A program made the translations under genes and the position numbers. Below the pieces are notes generated by a model that had not been told where the DNA came from, made no database searches, and was given only the letters and a program-made list of their open reading frames with translations. Positions 19,567 through 29,967 of a stretch of DNA of 64,000 nucleotides are shown piece by piece. The stretch covers positions 1 to 64,000 of the forward strand of contig NZ_CP011132.1 of NCBI RefSeq assembly GCF_000981805.1, given 5' to 3'. This stretch comes from Citrobacter amalonaticus Y19 (GTDB lineage: Bacteria; Pseudomonadota; Gammaproteobacteria; Enterobacterales; Enterobacteriaceae). Position 1 is the first letter of the stretch, and each line of letters opens with the position of its first letter.

Positions 19567-20505
19567 ATGAAGCTGATACGCGGCATACATAATCTCAGTC
19601 AGGCCCCGCATGGGTGTGTGCTGACTATTGGTAATTTCGACGGCGTACATCGTGGTCATCGTGCGCTGCTGCAAGGTTTGCAGGAAGAAGGGCGCAGGCG
19701 TGGCTTACCGGTGATGGTGATGATTTTTGAACCACAGCCGCTTGAACTGTTTGCGACAGATAAAGCCCCTGCGCGGCTGACCCGCCTGCGTGAAAAATTG
19801 CGTTATCTCGCGCAATGCGGCGTCGACTACGTGCTGTGCGTGCGATTTGATCGCCGTTTTGCTGCCCTCACGGCGCAGACCTTTATCAGCGAATTGCTGG
19901 TGAATCGTCTTGGCGTGCAATTTCTCGCGGTGGGGGATGATTTCCGCTTTGGCGCTGGTCGCGAAGGCGATTTCTTGTTATTACAGAAGGCCGGTGTGGA
20001 ATATGGTTTCGATATCACCAGCACCCAAACCTTCTGCGAAGGTGGCGTTCGTATCAGCAGTACCGCCGTGCGTCAGGCGCTGGCAGAAGACAATCTGGTC
20101 CTCGCCGAAAGCCTGCTGGGCCATCCGTTTACCATCTCTGGTCGCGTCGTGCACGGTGATGAACTTGGGCGCACCATTGGTTTCCCGACGGCGAATTTAC
20201 CGCTGCGTCGTCAGGTTTCCCCGGTAAAAGGGGTCTATGCGGTGGAAGTGATGGGGCTTGGCGAGACGCCGTTGCCCGGCGTGGCGAACATCGGGACCCG
20301 CCCGACGGTTTCGGGCGTGCGCCAGCAACTGGAAGTGCATTTGCTGGATGTTGCAATGGACCTCTATGGTCGCCATATAGATGTTGTACTGCGTAAAAAA
20401 ATACGCAATGAACAGCGATTTGCCTCGCTGGATGAACTCAAAGCGCAGATTGCGCGAGATGAATTAACTGCCCGTGATTTTTTTGGGCTAACAAAACCGG
20501 CTTAA
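19567..20505 (+). CDS. ribF: Bifunctional riboflavin kinase / FAD synthetase
   Basis: Makes FMN from riboflavin and then FAD. The adenylyltransferase domain comes first, with the nucleotide-binding signature [16 protein letters not shown] at about residues 20-35. The flavokinase domain follows from about residue 185, with [11 protein letters not shown]. The 312-residue length is one short of E. coli RibF. It heads the cluster ribF-ileS-lspA-fkpB-ispH, all on the same strand with short gaps. Confidence 0.97.
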   Translation: MKLIRGIHNLSQAPHGCVLTIGNFDGVHRGHRALLQGLQEEGRRRGLPVMVMIFEPQPLELFATDKAPARLTRLREKLRYLAQCGVDYVLCVRFDRRFAALTAQTFISELLVNRLGVQFLAVGDDFRFGAGREGDFLLLQKAGVEYGFDITSTQTFCEGGVRISSTAVRQALAEDNLVLAESLLGHPFTISGRVVHGDELGRTIGFPTANLPLRRQVSPVKGVYAVEVMGLGETPLPGVANIGTRPTVSGVRQQLEVHLLDVAMDLYGRHIDVVLRKKIRNEQRFASLDELKAQIARDELTARDFFGLTKPA

Positions 20506-20539
20506 ATGCCTGGGTAATCAATACGGAACCGAGAATCTG

Positions 20540-23356
20540 ATGAGTGACTTTAAATCAACCCTGAATTTGCCGGAAACAGGGTTCCCGATGCGCGGCGATC
20601 TCGCCAAACGCGAACCGGGAATGCTGGCGCGTTGGACTGATGATGACCTGTACGGCATCATTCGTGCGGCCAAAAAAGGCAAAAAAACCTTCATTCTGCA
20701 TGATGGCCCTCCTTATGCGAATGGCAGCATTCATATTGGTCACTCGGTTAACAAGATTCTGAAAGACATTATCGTGAAGTCCAAAGGACTCGCGGGATAT
20801 GACTCGCCTTACGTTCCGGGTTGGGACTGTCACGGTCTGCCGATCGAGCTGAAAGTGGAGCAGGAGTTCGGTAAGCCGGGCGAAAAATTTACCGCAGCGG
20901 AGTTCCGTGCGAAGTGCCGTGAATACGCCGCAACCCAGGTTGACGGTCAGCGTAAAGACTTTATTCGTCTGGGTGTGCTCGGCGACTGGTCTCATCCGTA
21001 TCTGACGATGGACTTCAAAACGGAAGCCAACATCATCCGTGCGCTGGGTAAAATCATCGGCAATGGTCACCTGCATAAAGGCGCGAAGCCTGTGCACTGG
21101 TGCGTAGACTGCCGTTCTGCGCTGGCTGAAGCGGAAGTGGAATACTACGACAAAACCTCTCCGTCCATCGACGTGGCGTTTGTTGCTGCGGATCAGGATG
21201 CGGTGAAGGCGAAATTTGGCGTGACGAATGCCAATGGCCCAATCTCGCTGGTGATCTGGACCACCACGCCGTGGACGCTGCCGGCAAACCGCGCGATCTC
21301 CATTGCGCCTGACTTTGATTATGCGCTGGTACAGATCGACGGCCAGGCAGTGATCCTGGCGAAAGATCTGGTTGAAAGCGTGATGCAACGCATCGGCGTG
21401 ACGGACTACACCGTTCTCGCAACCGTAAAAGGCGCGGAGCTTGAGCTGCTGCGCTTTACTCATCCGTTTATGGGCTTCGACGTTCCGGCGATCCTTGGCG
21501 ATCACGTGACGCTGGATGCTGGTACCGGTGCAGTACATACCGCGCCGGGTCATGGTCCGGATGACTATGTTATCGGCCAGAAATACGGTCTGGAAGTCGC
21601 TAACCCCGTGGGGCCGGACGGCGCTTATCTGCCGGGCACCTGGCCGACGCTGGACGGTGTGAACGTCTTTAAAGCCAACGATCTTATCGTTGAACTGTTG
21701 CGTGAAAAAGGCGCGCTGCTGCATGTTGAGAAAATGCAGCACAGCTATCCATGCTGCTGGCGCCACAAATCGCCGATCATCTTCCGTGCGACCCCACAGT
21801 GGTTCGTCAGCATGGATCAGAAAGGTCTGCGCGCACAGTCTCTGAAAGAGATCAAAGGCGTGCAGTGGATCCCGGACTGGGGTCAGGCACGTATCGAATC
21901 GATGGTTGCGAACCGTCCTGACTGGTGTATCTCCCGTCAGCGTACCTGGGGCGTGCCGATGTCTCTGTTCGTTCACAAAGACACGGAAGAGCTGCACCCA
22001 CGCGCCATCGAACTGATGGAAGAAGTGGCGAAGCGTGTTGAAGTTGACGGTATTCAGGCCTGGTGGGATCTCGACCCGAAAGATATCCTGGGTGATGAGG
22101 CCGATCAGTACGTGAAAGTGCCGGATACCCTGGACGTCTGGTTTGACTCAGGGTCAACCCACGCCTCCGTCGTGGATGTGCGTCCGGAGTTCGCCGGTCA
22201 TGCCGCGGATATGTATCTGGAAGGCTCCGATCAGCACCGTGGCTGGTTCATGTCTTCTTTGATGATTTCCACCGCGATGAAAGGCAAAGCGCCGTATCGC
22301 CAGGTACTGACGCACGGCTTTACCGTTGATGGTCAGGGCCGCAAAATGTCCAAGTCCATCGGTAACACCGTTTCGCCGCAGGATGTGATGAACAAACTGG
22401 GCGCCGACATTCTGCGTCTGTGGGTGGCATCAACTGACTACACCGGTGAAATGGCCGTTTCGGATGAGATCCTCAAACGTGCTGCCGACAGCTATCGTCG
22501 TATTCGTAACACCGCGCGCTTCCTGCTGGCGAACCTGAACGGGTTTGATCCGGTAAAAGACATGGTGAAACCGGAAGAGATGGTGGTACTGGACAGATGG
22601 GCGGTCGGCTGCGCGAAAGCGGCTCAGGAAGATATCCTGAAAGCGTACGAATCCTATGATTTCCACGAAGTGGTGCAGCGCCTGATGCGTTTCTGCTCCG
22701 TTGAAATGGGCTCGTTCTATCTCGACATCATCAAAGACCGTCAGTACACCGCGAAAGCGGACAGCGTGGCGCGTCGCAGCTGCCAGAGCGCGCTGTACCA
22801 TATCGCGGAAGCGCTGGTACGCTGGATGGCACCGATCATGTCCTTCACCGCAGATGAAATCTGGGGCTACCTGCCGGGCTCCCGTGAGAAGTATGTTTTC
22901 ACCGGCGAGTGGTACGAAGGTTTGTTCGGTCTGGCGGATAGCGAAGCGATGAACGATGACTTCTGGGACGAGCTGCTGAAAGTGCGCGGCGAAGTGAACA
23001 AAGTTATCGAACAAGCGCGTGCGGATAAGAAAGTGGGCGGTTCTCTGGAAGCGGCAGTGACCCTGTACGCGGAACCTGAACTGGCTGCCAAACTGACCGC
23101 GCTGGGCGACGAATTACGATTTGTCCTGTTGACCTCCGGGGCGAAAGTCGCTGACTATGCCGGGGCTTCTGCTGACGCGCAGCAGAGCGAAGTGCTCAAA
23201 GGGCTGAAGATCGCCCTGAGCAAAGCCGAAGGTGATAAGTGCCCGCGTTGCTGGCATTACACGACGGATGTCGGCAAGGTAGCGGAACACGCAGAAATCT
23301 GCGGTCGCTGTGTCAGCAACATCGCCGGTGACGGCGAAAAACGTAAGTTTGCCTGA
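20540..23356 (+). CDS. ileS: Isoleucyl-tRNA synthetase
   Basis: Charges tRNA-Ile and hydrolyses misactivated valine. The 938 residues equal the E. coli enzyme. Class I signatures are present: [12 protein letters not shown] around residue 57-68 and KMSKS near 602. The editing (CP1) domain with [18 protein letters not shown] sequence lies between them (seen as [14 protein letters not shown]). Cysteines of a zinc finger occur at the end (CPRCWHY and CGRC). The stop codon overlaps the start of lspA by one base, so the two are probably translationally coupled. Confidence 0.99.
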   Translation: MSDFKSTLNLPETGFPMRGDLAKREPGMLARWTDDDLYGIIRAAKKGKKTFILHDGPPYANGSIHIGHSVNKILKDIIVKSKGLAGYDSPYVPGWDCHGLPIELKVEQEFGKPGEKFTAAEFRAKCREYAATQVDGQRKDFIRLGVLGDWSHPYLTMDFKTEANIIRALGKIIGNGHLHKGAKPVHWCVDCRSALAEAEVEYYDKTSPSIDVAFVAADQDAVKAKFGVTNANGPISLVIWTTTPWTLPANRAISIAPDFDYALVQIDGQAVILAKDLVESVMQRIGVTDYTVLATVKGAELELLRFTHPFMGFDVPAILGDHVTLDAGTGAVHTAPGHGPDDYVIGQKYGLEVANPVGPDGAYLPGTWPTLDGVNVFKANDLIVELLREKGALLHVEKMQHSYPCCWRHKSPIIFRATPQWFVSMDQKGLRAQSLKEIKGVQWIPDWGQARIESMVANRPDWCISRQRTWGVPMSLFVHKDTEELHPRAIELMEEVAKRVEVDGIQAWWDLDPKDILGDEADQYVKVPDTLDVWFDSGSTHASVVDVRPEFAGHAADMYLEGSDQHRGWFMSSLMISTAMKGKAPYRQVLTHGFTVDGQGRKMSKSIGNTVSPQDVMNKLGADILRLWVASTDYTGEMAVSDEILKRAADSYRRIRNTARFLLANLNGFDPVKDMVKPEEMVVLDRWAVGCAKAAQEDILKAYESYDFHEVVQRLMRFCSVEMGSFYLDIIKDRQYTAKADSVARRSCQSALYHIAEALVRWMAPIMSFTADEIWGYLPGSREKYVFTGEWYEGLFGLADSEAMNDDFWDELLKVRGEVNKVIEQARADKKVGGSLEAAVTLYAEPELAAKLTALGDELRFVLLTSGAKVADYAGASADAQQSEVLKGLKIALSKAEGDKCPRCWHYTTDVGKVAEHAEICGRCVSNIAGDGEKRKFA

Positions 23357-23853
23357 TGAGTAAGCCTCTTTGTTCAACAGGGCTACGCTGGCTGTGGCTG
23401 GTGGTAGTCGTGCTGATTATCGATTTGGGCAGCAAGTACCTGATCCTCCAGAATTTTGCTCTGGGGGATACGGTGCCGCTGTTCCCGTCGCTTAATCTGC
23501 ATTATGCGCGTAACTATGGCGCGGCGTTCAGCTTCCTCGCCGATAGCGGCGGCTGGCAGCGCTGGTTCTTTGCCGGTATTGCGATCGGTATCTGTGTCAT
23601 TCTGGCGGTGATGATGTACCGCTCCAGAGCGACGCAGAAGCTGAATAACATCGCGTATGCGTTAATCATTGGCGGTGCGCTGGGGAACCTGTTCGACCGC
23701 CTGTGGCATGGCTTCGTTGTCGATATGATCGATTTCTACGTCGGGGACTGGCATTTTGCTACGTTTAACCTCGCCGACAGTGCGATTTGTGTCGGTGCGG
23801 CGTTGATTGTGCTGGAAGGTTTTTTACCCTCCAGAGAGAAAAAAGCCGCATAA
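23356..23853 (+). CDS. lspA: Prolipoprotein signal peptidase (signal peptidase II)
   Basis: Inner-membrane aspartic protease that cuts the signal peptide from diacylglyceryl-modified prolipoproteins. The 165-residue protein has four hydrophobic helices. Catalytic aspartates lie in [18 protein letters not shown] and [11 protein letters not shown], the two conserved family boxes. E. coli LspA has 164 residues. The start overlaps the ileS stop by one base (TGATG). Confidence 0.98.
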   Translation: MSKPLCSTGLRWLWLVVVVLIIDLGSKYLILQNFALGDTVPLFPSLNLHYARNYGAAFSFLADSGGWQRWFFAGIAIGICVILAVMMYRSRATQKLNNIAYALIIGGALGNLFDRLWHGFVVDMIDFYVGDWHFATFNLADSAICVGAALIVLEGFLPSREKKAA

Positions 23854-23858
23854 CCATT

Positions 23859-23942
23859 GCCGGGCGGCGGCGTAAATGCCTTATCCGGCCTACAAAATAG
23901 CGTGAACCTTGTAGGCCCGATAAGCGCAAGCGCCATCGGGCA
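23859..23942. repeat. REP pair (BIME) between lspA and fkpB
   Basis: GCCGGGCGGCGGCG...CTTATCCGGCCTAC is followed by the inverted partner GTAGGCCCGATAAGCG...GCCATCGGGC. It sits inside the operon and may protect the upstream mRNA or modulate transcription into fkpB. Confidence 0.88.
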
Positions 23943-23974
23943 AACCGGTGAGTCACAACAAGTGAGCAACCTGC

Positions 23975-24424
23975 ATGTCTAAATCAGTACAGAGTAACAG
24001 TGCGGTGCTGGTGCACTTCACCTTAAAACTCGACGATGGCTCCACCGCAGAGTCAACCCGTAATAACGGCAAGCCCGCGCTTTTCCGCCTGGGGGATGGT
24101 TCTCTGTCTGAAGGACTGGAGCAACATCTTCTCGGACTGAAAGACGGCGATAAAACCACCTTTTCCCTGGAACCGGATGCTGCGTTTGGCATCACGACGC
24201 CTGACCTGATTCAGTACTTCTCGCGCCGCGAATTTATGGACGCAGGCGAACCTGAAATCGGGGCTATTATGCTTTTTACCGCAATGGACGGCAGTGAGAT
24301 GCCTGGTGTGATCCGTGAAATCAATGGTGACTCCATCACCGTTGATTTCAACCATCCGCTGGCCGGGCATACCGTTCATTTTGATATTGAAGTGCTGGAA
24401 GTCGATCCGGCACTGGAGGCGTAA
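23975..24424 (+). CDS. fkpB: FKBP-type peptidyl-prolyl isomerase FkpB (SlpA)
   Basis: A short cytoplasmic FKBP with chaperone activity. The 149-residue protein begins [18 protein letters not shown] and contains [14 protein letters not shown], the edge of the isomerase pocket, followed by the insert-in-flap segment (residues about 70-130). Its length is the same as in E. coli. The stop is one base before the ispH start. In E. coli isomerase activity is weak and the chaperone role dominates. Confidence 0.95.
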   Translation: MSKSVQSNSAVLVHFTLKLDDGSTAESTRNNGKPALFRLGDGSLSEGLEQHLLGLKDGDKTTFSLEPDAAFGITTPDLIQYFSRREFMDAGEPEIGAIMLFTAMDGSEMPGVIREINGDSITVDFNHPLAGHTVHFDIEVLEVDPALEA

Positions 24425-24425
24425 A

Positions 24426-25376
24426 ATGCAGATCCTGTTGGCCAACCCGCGCGGCTTTTGCGCCGGTGTAGACCGCGCTATCAGCATTGTTGAAAACGCG
24501 CTGGCCATCTACGGCGCGCCGATTTATGTTCGTCACGAAGTGGTGCATAACCGTTACGTGGTCGACAGCCTGCGCGAGCGCGGGGCGATTTTCATCGAAC
24601 AAATCAGTGAAGTGCCGGACGGCGCGATCCTTATCTTCTCCGCCCACGGTGTTTCTCAGGCGGTGCGCAACGAAGCGAAAGGCCGCGATCTCACCGTCTT
24701 TGACGCAACCTGTCCACTGGTGACCAAAGTGCATATGGAAGTGGCGCGCGCCAGTCGTCGTGGTGAAGAGTCAATTCTGATTGGTCACGCCGGGCATCCG
24801 GAAGTCGAAGGCACGATGGGGCAGTACAGCAACCCGGAAGGGGGCATGTATCTGGTTGAATCGCCGGAAGATGTTTTTTCGCTTAACGTGAAAAACGAAG
24901 GCAAGCTCTCCTTTATGACCCAGACTACGCTCTCTGTGGACGATACGTCAGACGTGATTGACGCGCTGCGTCAACGCTTCCCGAAAATCGTCGGCCCGCG
25001 TAAAGATGACATCTGTTACGCCACCACGAACCGTCAGGAAGCGGTGCGCGCGCTGGCAGAGCAGGCGGATGTCGTGCTGGTGGTGGGGTCAAAGAACTCG
25101 TCTAACTCCAACCGCCTGGCCGAACTGGCGCAGCGGATGGGGAAAGCCGCGTTTCTGATTGACGATGCGACCGATATCCAGGAAGCCTGGGTGAAAGAGG
25201 CGCAATGCGTGGGTGTCACCGCGGGCGCGTCGGCACCGGATATTCTGGTGCAAAACGTCATCACGCGCTTGCAGGAGCTGGGTGGCGGCGAGGCTATCCC
25301 GCTGGAAGGGCGTGAAGAGAATATCGTTTTCGAAGTGCCGAAAGAGCTGCGTGTGGATGTTCGTGAAGTAGAATAA
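24426..25376 (+). CDS. ispH: 4-hydroxy-3-methylbut-2-enyl diphosphate reductase
   Basis: Last enzyme of the MEP isoprenoid pathway; reduces HMBPP to IPP and DMAPP. The three cysteines binding the iron-sulphur cluster are visible: C12 in [13 protein letters not shown]96 in DATCPLV and C197 in [11 protein letters not shown]. The conserved TNRQ and SSNSNRL segments bind the substrate. The ATG at 24426 gives 316 residues as in E. coli and lies one base after the fkpB stop; an earlier in-frame start within fkpB is rejected. Confidence 0.98.
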   Translation: MQILLANPRGFCAGVDRAISIVENALAIYGAPIYVRHEVVHNRYVVDSLRERGAIFIEQISEVPDGAILIFSAHGVSQAVRNEAKGRDLTVFDATCPLVTKVHMEVARASRRGEESILIGHAGHPEVEGTMGQYSNPEGGMYLVESPEDVFSLNVKNEGKLSFMTQTTLSVDDTSDVIDALRQRFPKIVGPRKDDICYATTNRQEAVRALAEQADVVLVVGSKNSSNSNRLAELAQRMGKAAFLIDDATDIQEAWVKEAQCVGVTAGASAPDILVQNVITRLQELGGGEAIPLEGREENIVFEVPKELRVDVREVE

Positions 25377-25402
25377 TTTAGTTCACGCTAATCTATGCGA
25401 AG

Positions 25403-25430
25403 ATGCCGGGTCTGATACCCGGCATTTTTT
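25403..25430 (+). terminator. Terminator after ispH
   Basis: ATGCCGGGT (25403-25411) pairs perfectly with ACCCGGCAT (25417-25425), followed by six T residues. It ends only 11 bases before the rihC start codon, so rihC may depend on readthrough or a promoter in this gap. Confidence 0.9.
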
Positions 25431-25441
25431 ATGGAGGAATC

Positions 25442-26356
25442 ATGCGTCTGCCCATTATTCTCGACACCGACCCGGGCATTGATGATGCTGCGGCGATTGC
25501 CGCCGCGCTGTTTGCCCCGCAGCTCGACCTGCAACTGATGACCACGGTCGCCGGTAACGTCTCCGTGGAGAAAACCACCCGCAACGCTCTGCAACTGCTG
25601 CATTTCTGGAATGCCGATGTGCCTCTCGCACAGGGGGCTGCGACGCCGCTGCTGCGGTCGCTACGCGACGCGGCTTATGTCCATGGCGAATCAGGCATGG
25701 AAGGCTACGATTTTGTCGAGCATGACCGACAACCGCTGGCGAAACCGGCGTTTATTGCCCTTCGTGACGCGCTGATGAGCGCCCCGAAGCCGATCACGCT
25801 GGTGGCTATTGGTCCGCTGACGAATATTGCGCTACTGCTGATGCACTATCCGGAATGTACCTTCAATATCCGTCGTCTGGTGATCATGGGTGGTTCTGCC
25901 GGACGGGGGAACTTTACCCCTAACGCTGAATTTAATATCGCGGTTGATCCGGAAGCGGCCGCCCGCGTATTTCGCAGCGGCATTGAGATTGTGATGTGCG
26001 GACTGGATGTCACGAATCAGGCGATGTTGACGCCGGACTATCTGGCAACGCTTCCCACCCTTAATCGCACCGGGAAGATGTTGCATGCCCTGTTCAGCCA
26101 CTATCGCAGTGGAACAATGCGCACCGGCGTGCGGATGCACGATCTCTGCGCCATCGCCTGGCTGGTACGACCGGATCTGTTTACCGTGAAGCCGTGCTTC
26201 GTTGCGGTTGAAACTCAGGGGGAATATACCGCCGGGACGACCGTGGTGGATATTGAGGGACGGATGAACAAACCGGCGAACGTACAGGTCGCTCTGGATA
26301 TTGATGTTTCCGGTTTCCAGCAGTGGGTGGCGGAGGTTCTGGCACTGGCACCCTAA
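25442..26356 (+). CDS. rihC: Ribonucleoside hydrolase RihC
   Basis: Hydrolyses purine and pyrimidine ribonucleosides to base and ribose. The calcium-binding signature [12 protein letters not shown] begins at residue 8, and the conserved [10 protein letters not shown] and [13 protein letters not shown] segments follow. The ATG at 25442, preceded by TGGAGG, gives 304 residues, equal to E. coli RihC. Ribose release links it loosely to the sugar genes downstream, but the next operon has its own promoter and operator. Confidence 0.96.
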   Translation: MRLPIILDTDPGIDDAAAIAAALFAPQLDLQLMTTVAGNVSVEKTTRNALQLLHFWNADVPLAQGAATPLLRSLRDAAYVHGESGMEGYDFVEHDRQPLAKPAFIALRDALMSAPKPITLVAIGPLTNIALLLMHYPECTFNIRRLVIMGGSAGRGNFTPNAEFNIAVDPEAAARVFRSGIEIVMCGLDVTNQAMLTPDYLATLPTLNRTGKMLHALFSHYRSGTMRTGVRMHDLCAIAWLVRPDLFTVKPCFVAVETQGEYTAGTTVVDIEGRMNKPANVQVALDIDVSGFQQWVAEVLALAP

Positions 26357-26381
26357 GGAGTGTGATACGCCCCGCACTCTG

Positions 26382-26412
26382 TTGACAGAACAGGCAGGTT
26401 AATCGATTAATC
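26382..26412 (+). promoter_or_regulatory. Promoter and operator of the cupin isomerase operon
   Basis: TTGACA (26382-26387) is a perfect -35 hexamer. The palindrome GGTTAATCGATTAATC (26397-26412) lies just downstream, over the expected -10 region. It matches three palindromes around the LacI-family gene at 32334, so binding there should block initiation. The assignment to that regulator is inferred. Confidence 0.75.
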
Positions 26413-26454
26413 TGCTATTCTGATTCTGTTGTTCTCCTCGGGCCGGAGACACAT

Positions 26455-27018
26455 ATGAATCATCTATTTATCCAGCCACCGCAGGTGGAATGGGCAAGCG
26501 GCGCGTTGACAAAAGGGCCGCTACTGCATAAATCAACCCGTATTCGGGATCTCACCGGCGTTTTCGTCGATGACCCCGCCCGGCAACGACTGGCGGGCGA
26601 ACATGTGGTGTATGACGTTGAGATCCTGGCGACTTCCCCGGCGGAAGGCGAACTCTATACGGGCGTTACTCATCTTTATCCCGGACGCGTCGGCGGCGAA
26701 TATTTCATGACTCGCGGGCACTTCCATGCGCGCCGTGAACAGGGCGAAGTCTATTTTGGCCTGCGCGGGAATGGGCTTTTGCTGCTGCAAAATGAGCAGG
26801 GGCAAGCGCGACTGGAAAGCGTCTGTGCCGGGTCAATTCATATCATTCCAGGTTTCACCGCACACCGGTTGATCAACACCGGAAGCGAAGTACTCTCTGC
26901 GCTTGCCGTCTGGCCCGGTGTGGCCGGGCATGATTATGCGGCGCTGGCGAAGGGGTTTGCTCTCAGAGTCTTTGAGGAAAACCAGCAGACTCAGGTGAGG
27001 GAGGTGCAGAATGGCTGA
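26455..27018 (+). CDS. Cupin-type glucose-6-phosphate isomerase homologue
   Basis: A 187-residue protein of the archaeal/cupin phosphoglucose isomerase family, unrelated to the enterobacterial Pgi. The metal site is complete: H89 and H91 in RGHFHARREQGEVY, E98 in the same motif, and H137 in PGFTAHRLINTG, which align with the four ligands of the Pyrococcus enzyme. The likely reaction is aldose-ketose isomerisation of a hexose 6-phosphate; whether glucose-6-phosphate is the true substrate is unknown. GGAGAC precedes the ATG. The 3' end overlaps the next gene by 8 bases, implying coupled translation. Confidence 0.88.
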   Translation: MNHLFIQPPQVEWASGALTKGPLLHKSTRIRDLTGVFVDDPARQRLAGEHVVYDVEILATSPAEGELYTGVTHLYPGRVGGEYFMTRGHFHARREQGEVYFGLRGNGLLLLQNEQGQARLESVCAGSIHIIPGFTAHRLINTGSEVLSALAVWPGVAGHDYAALAKGFALRVFEENQQTQVREVQNG

Positions 27019-27793
27019 TTCTGCGCATCTTTACGGTCTGGATATGACCGTGCATCGTCATCCGCTTGGCTTTAGTTATGGGGATGATGTGACCGGGCCG
27101 ATGCCGGAAATTCGCCGACTCGATCAGATTCGTGCTTCACTGCGCGATCCGCAGTGCGAGGGGCCGGAAGAGGTGTACGCTATCGCGATGGATGTGGCGC
27201 GAATGCAGGATCGTGAAGAGCTCAAAAAACGCATGCTACTGTTTGGCGTGGTAACCTATGCGGCGGGTCGGTTGGGCGAAGAACCGATTCGCAGCCAGGG
27301 ACATGTGCATCGCGTGAGTCAGCACAGCGGGTGGTCTCCGCCGGAGTTGTATGAGATCTGGCAGGGGAAAGCGATCATCTACATGCAGGAATATGTCGGT
27401 GACGATCCCGGTCGCTGCTTTGCGGTGATTGCCGGTCCTGGTGAAAAAGTGCTGGTGCCGCCCGGTTGGGGACATGCGACGATATCCGCAGATCCGAATG
27501 CGCCATTAACCTTTGGCGCGTGGTGCGATCGGGAATATGGTTTTGAGTATGAGGCCGTGCGGGCGCATAAAGGACTGGCATGGTATCCGTTACTGCAGGG
27601 TAACCACGTTATCTGGCAGCATAATCCGCGCTACATTCCCGGACGATTGCAGGCCGTTACGCCCCGCCAGTATACGGAGTTTTCACTCACTTCTGCGCCA
27701 ATCTATCAGCAATTTATTACCGACCCGGGACGCTTTCAGTTTATCTCTCGTCCGGATAAGTATGCAGGGCTGTGGCAGAACTTCCATCCCTGA
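27011..27793 (+). CDS. Second, diverged cupin isomerase of the same family
   Basis: A 260-residue protein related to the preceding gene product but longer by an N-terminal extension and a C-terminal tail of about 70 residues. Cupin ligands are visible as H98 and H100 in SQGHVHRV, E112 in PPELYEIWQGKA and H155 in PPGWGHATIS. The spacing from the His pair to the Glu is five residues longer than in its neighbour. It may be a partner subunit or a second isomerase with a different sugar phosphate. It overlaps the upstream gene by 8 bases and ends before a hairpin facing the PTS operon. Confidence 0.82.
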   Translation: MADSAHLYGLDMTVHRHPLGFSYGDDVTGPMPEIRRLDQIRASLRDPQCEGPEEVYAIAMDVARMQDREELKKRMLLFGVVTYAAGRLGEEPIRSQGHVHRVSQHSGWSPPELYEIWQGKAIIYMQEYVGDDPGRCFAVIAGPGEKVLVPPGWGHATISADPNAPLTFGAWCDREYGFEYEAVRAHKGLAWYPLLQGNHVIWQHNPRYIPGRLQAVTPRQYTEFSLTSAPIYQQFITDPGRFQFISRPDKYAGLWQNFHP

Positions 27794-27794
27794 A

Positions 27795-27815
27795 AGCCGG
27801 GGCATTGCCCCGGTT
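27795..27815. terminator. Hairpin between the convergent isomerase and PTS operons
   Basis: AGCCGGGGC (27795-27803) pairs with GCCCCGGTT (27807-27815) with one G-T pair and a 3-base loop. The T tract is weak on both strands, but the site lies between two converging operons. Confidence 0.6.
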
Positions 27816-27832
27816 GTTCAGTCTCGTCGAGA

Positions 27833-28651
27833 TTAACCTGCAAACAGGCCTGTTGCGACGCCAAGCGCGGCCAGTATCAACAGCAGAACCATCGCTTTCA
27901 CCGGCGAGACGCCGCGTTTCGCCATCAGATACCAGGTGCCGAGAACGACCACCAGCGGGAGCAGTTGCGGGAAGATGCCATCCAGCATCTGCTGAACATG
28001 GATATTCACGCCATCTTTGGTAATAAACTCCATCCCGGTTCCAAGCTTCACGTAGCTTGCCGCGACGCCGCCCATGACGAAAACGCCCAGCAGTGATAAG
28101 GCTTCACGCAGACGAGTAGACTTGCTGCTCACCAGTATTTCCACCGAGCCGGAGCCCATCTTGTAGCCTTTCAGAAACAAGAACCATGAGCCGGGAATGA
28201 TGATGGCGAGCCAGGCGACGGTATAAAACAGCGGACCCAGGATATTGCCGCCCGCCGCCAGCGCCATGCCGATACTGAGCAGGATTGGGATCAGCATACC
28301 GGGGATCATCGAGTCGCCAATCCCGGCAATGGGGCCCATCAGGCCAACCTTCAGGGTGTTGATCGTCTCCCCGTCGATTGGTTCGCCGTTCGCTTTTTTC
28401 TCTTCCAGTCCCAGCGCCATTCCGTTCACGATGGCGCCAATCTGGGGTTCGGTATTGTAGAACGATGCGTGTCTACGCAACATTTCGGTTCGCTGCGCGG
28501 CATCGGGATAGAGCTTTTTCGCCACCGGCAACATGCTCAGACAAAAGCCAAAAGACTCCAGACGTTCAAAACTCATTGACGATAAGTTATGCATCATCCA
28601 GGCACGCCAGCAGCGGCGAAGATCTTTACGGGTAAGCGTACGTTCTTCCAT
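27833..28651 (-). CDS. PTS mannose-family permease subunit IID
   Basis: Membrane subunit unique to the mannose/fructose/sorbose PTS family, forming the channel together with IIC. The 272-residue protein opens with TLTRKDLRRCWRAWMMHN and contains the conserved SFERLESFGFCLSMLP and GLMGPIAGIGDSMIPGML segments. The C-terminal half is hydrophobic. It is the last gene of the operon and its start shares one base with the IIC stop. Sugar specificity cannot be deduced from the sequence. Confidence 0.9.
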   Translation of the reverse strand: MEERTLTRKDLRRCWRAWMMHNLSSMSFERLESFGFCLSMLPVAKKLYPDAAQRTEMLRRHASFYNTEPQIGAIVNGMALGLEEKKANGEPIDGETINTLKVGLMGPIAGIGDSMIPGMLIPILLSIGMALAAGGNILGPLFYTVAWLAIIIPGSWFLFLKGYKMGSGSVEILVSSKSTRLREALSLLGVFVMGGVAASYVKLGTGMEFITKDGVNIHVQQMLDGIFPQLLPLVVVLGTWYLMAKRGVSPVKAMVLLLILAALGVATGLFAG

Positions 28652-29451
28652 CAGAATTCATCCTCATCATCGCGGGTAACCGCCGTCGCGTTTGTCGCCT
28701 GCGGCGGTTCCGGCTTGTAGTTATAGTGAATCAACGCCAACAGTGAACCGACGATCACCAGCGCGACCATGTTGAGTTTTAAAAAGACGATGCAGACGAA
28801 ACCGACGAGGAAGTAGATCAACATGGTGTAATTTTTGATGATCTGCTTGAGCAAAATCGCAATCCCGACGGCAGGCAGAATGCCGCCCAGTACGTTCATC
28901 GTCGACAGAACGATCTTCGGCAGGCTGTCCATAAAGCCGCTGATGTACTGGGCGCCGAAGTAAACCGCAATAAAGGTCGGCACAAAACGCAGCACAAAGT
29001 TCGTCACCTGCGGCCAGATAGCACTGTTCAGGTAAATTCCCCGCTCATCGCCCCGTTCCAGCGCCGTGTCGGCGCGATGGTTCCAGAAAGAGTTCAGGAC
29101 CATCATTGCATTAAACAGGATGGTTCCGGCAATCCCGATGGTGGCGGCCAGCGCGACCGCCACTTCCGGACCTTTACCTGAGAGGATCCCCAGCGCAATA
29201 GCCGGATAAGCCACAAAGTTGAGATCGGCGGGCATTGAGCCGCCGGGCGTCACCATCGCGATATATACCGCCTGAACCGCAACGCCAATCATGATCCCGG
29301 TTTTCATGTCACCAAGAATAATCCCGACCAACGTGCCGGAAATCAGCGGTCGGGTGATCAGATACCAGCCGCCCGTCAGCCCCAGAAGCCAGGGACTGCT
29401 GAGGGCGCCGAGATAACACAGAATACCAATCAACATCGCTTCGATAATCAT
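28651..29451 (-). CDS. PTS mannose-family permease subunit IIC
   Basis: Sugar-translocating membrane subunit of 266 residues with many hydrophobic helices and the family motif VGIILGDMKTGIMIGVAVQ (residues about 42-60), followed by GGSMPADLNFVAYPAIAL. The C-terminus is a short charged tail (TRDDEDEF). It starts 10 bases after the IIB stop and ends overlapping IID by one base, so IIB, IIC and IID should be made together. Confidence 0.92.
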   Translation of the reverse strand: MIIEAMLIGILCYLGALSSPWLLGLTGGWYLITRPLISGTLVGIILGDMKTGIMIGVAVQAVYIAMVTPGGSMPADLNFVAYPAIALGILSGKGPEVAVALAATIGIAGTILFNAMMVLNSFWNHRADTALERGDERGIYLNSAIWPQVTNFVLRFVPTFIAVYFGAQYISGFMDSLPKIVLSTMNVLGGILPAVGIAILLKQIIKNYTMLIYFLVGFVCIVFLKLNMVALVIVGSLLALIHYNYKPEPPQATNATAVTRDDEDEF

Positions 29452-29461
29452 CGTCCGCTCC

Positions 29462-29956
29462 TTATTTCAGCTTCTGGCGCGCATCCTGCCAGCTGTAGCA
29501 ACTGGCATCCGGCACCAGCCGGAATTCAACCTGGTGCCCGTGCTGCGTCAGCCAGTCAAAGGCGGCGATCTCATGCGCATTGACTGACTGATTGGGGCCA
29601 ATTGTCGTCGTATCGGCACGTGCGCTCATCGGGCCGACGTTGATTTTGCCGTTGGCATTGCGCAGGCTGATACCCGCTTCTTCGATGCGCATCAGCGTGA
29701 CCGGCGACTTGCCAATCACGAAATAGCGTTTCTCACTGGCGATCACTTTGGGCAGTTTCTCAATCGCGGTGGCGGTATCAAATAACCAAACTTTAGTGTC
29801 CTGCACCGCGCCTTTCATCACTGAGGAGAGTAGCGGATCGGCCGCGACGGCATCGTCAATGGCGACAATGCCGTCGCAGGGCAGCTCTTTGGCCCAACGT
29901 GTGACGAGCTGCCCATGAATAACGCGGTCATCGATACGGACAAAAGAAATACTCAT
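29462..29956 (-). CDS. PTS mannose-family phosphotransfer subunit IIB
   Basis: Cytoplasmic subunit that passes phosphate from IIA to the incoming sugar. The 164-residue protein begins MSISFVRIDDRVIHGQLVTRW, in which H14 is the expected phosphorylated histidine. Conserved segments NVGPMSAR and AHEIAAFDWL follow. It is encoded as a separate protein, unlike the fused IIAB of ManX. It lies 11 bases downstream of IIA. Confidence 0.93.
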   Translation of the reverse strand: MSISFVRIDDRVIHGQLVTRWAKELPCDGIVAIDDAVAADPLLSSVMKGAVQDTKVWLFDTATAIEKLPKVIASEKRYFVIGKSPVTLMRIEEAGISLRNANGKINVGPMSARADTTTIGPNQSVNAHEIAAFDWLTQHGHQVEFRLVPDASCYSWQDARQKLK

Positions 29957-29967
29957 AATGGTTTCCT

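Noticed and set aside
27826..27842. GATTAACCTG, resembling half of the sugar-locus operator, at the end of the IID gene
   Set aside because: There is no inverted partner arm, and part of it is the stop codon context of IID; chance is the simpler explanation.
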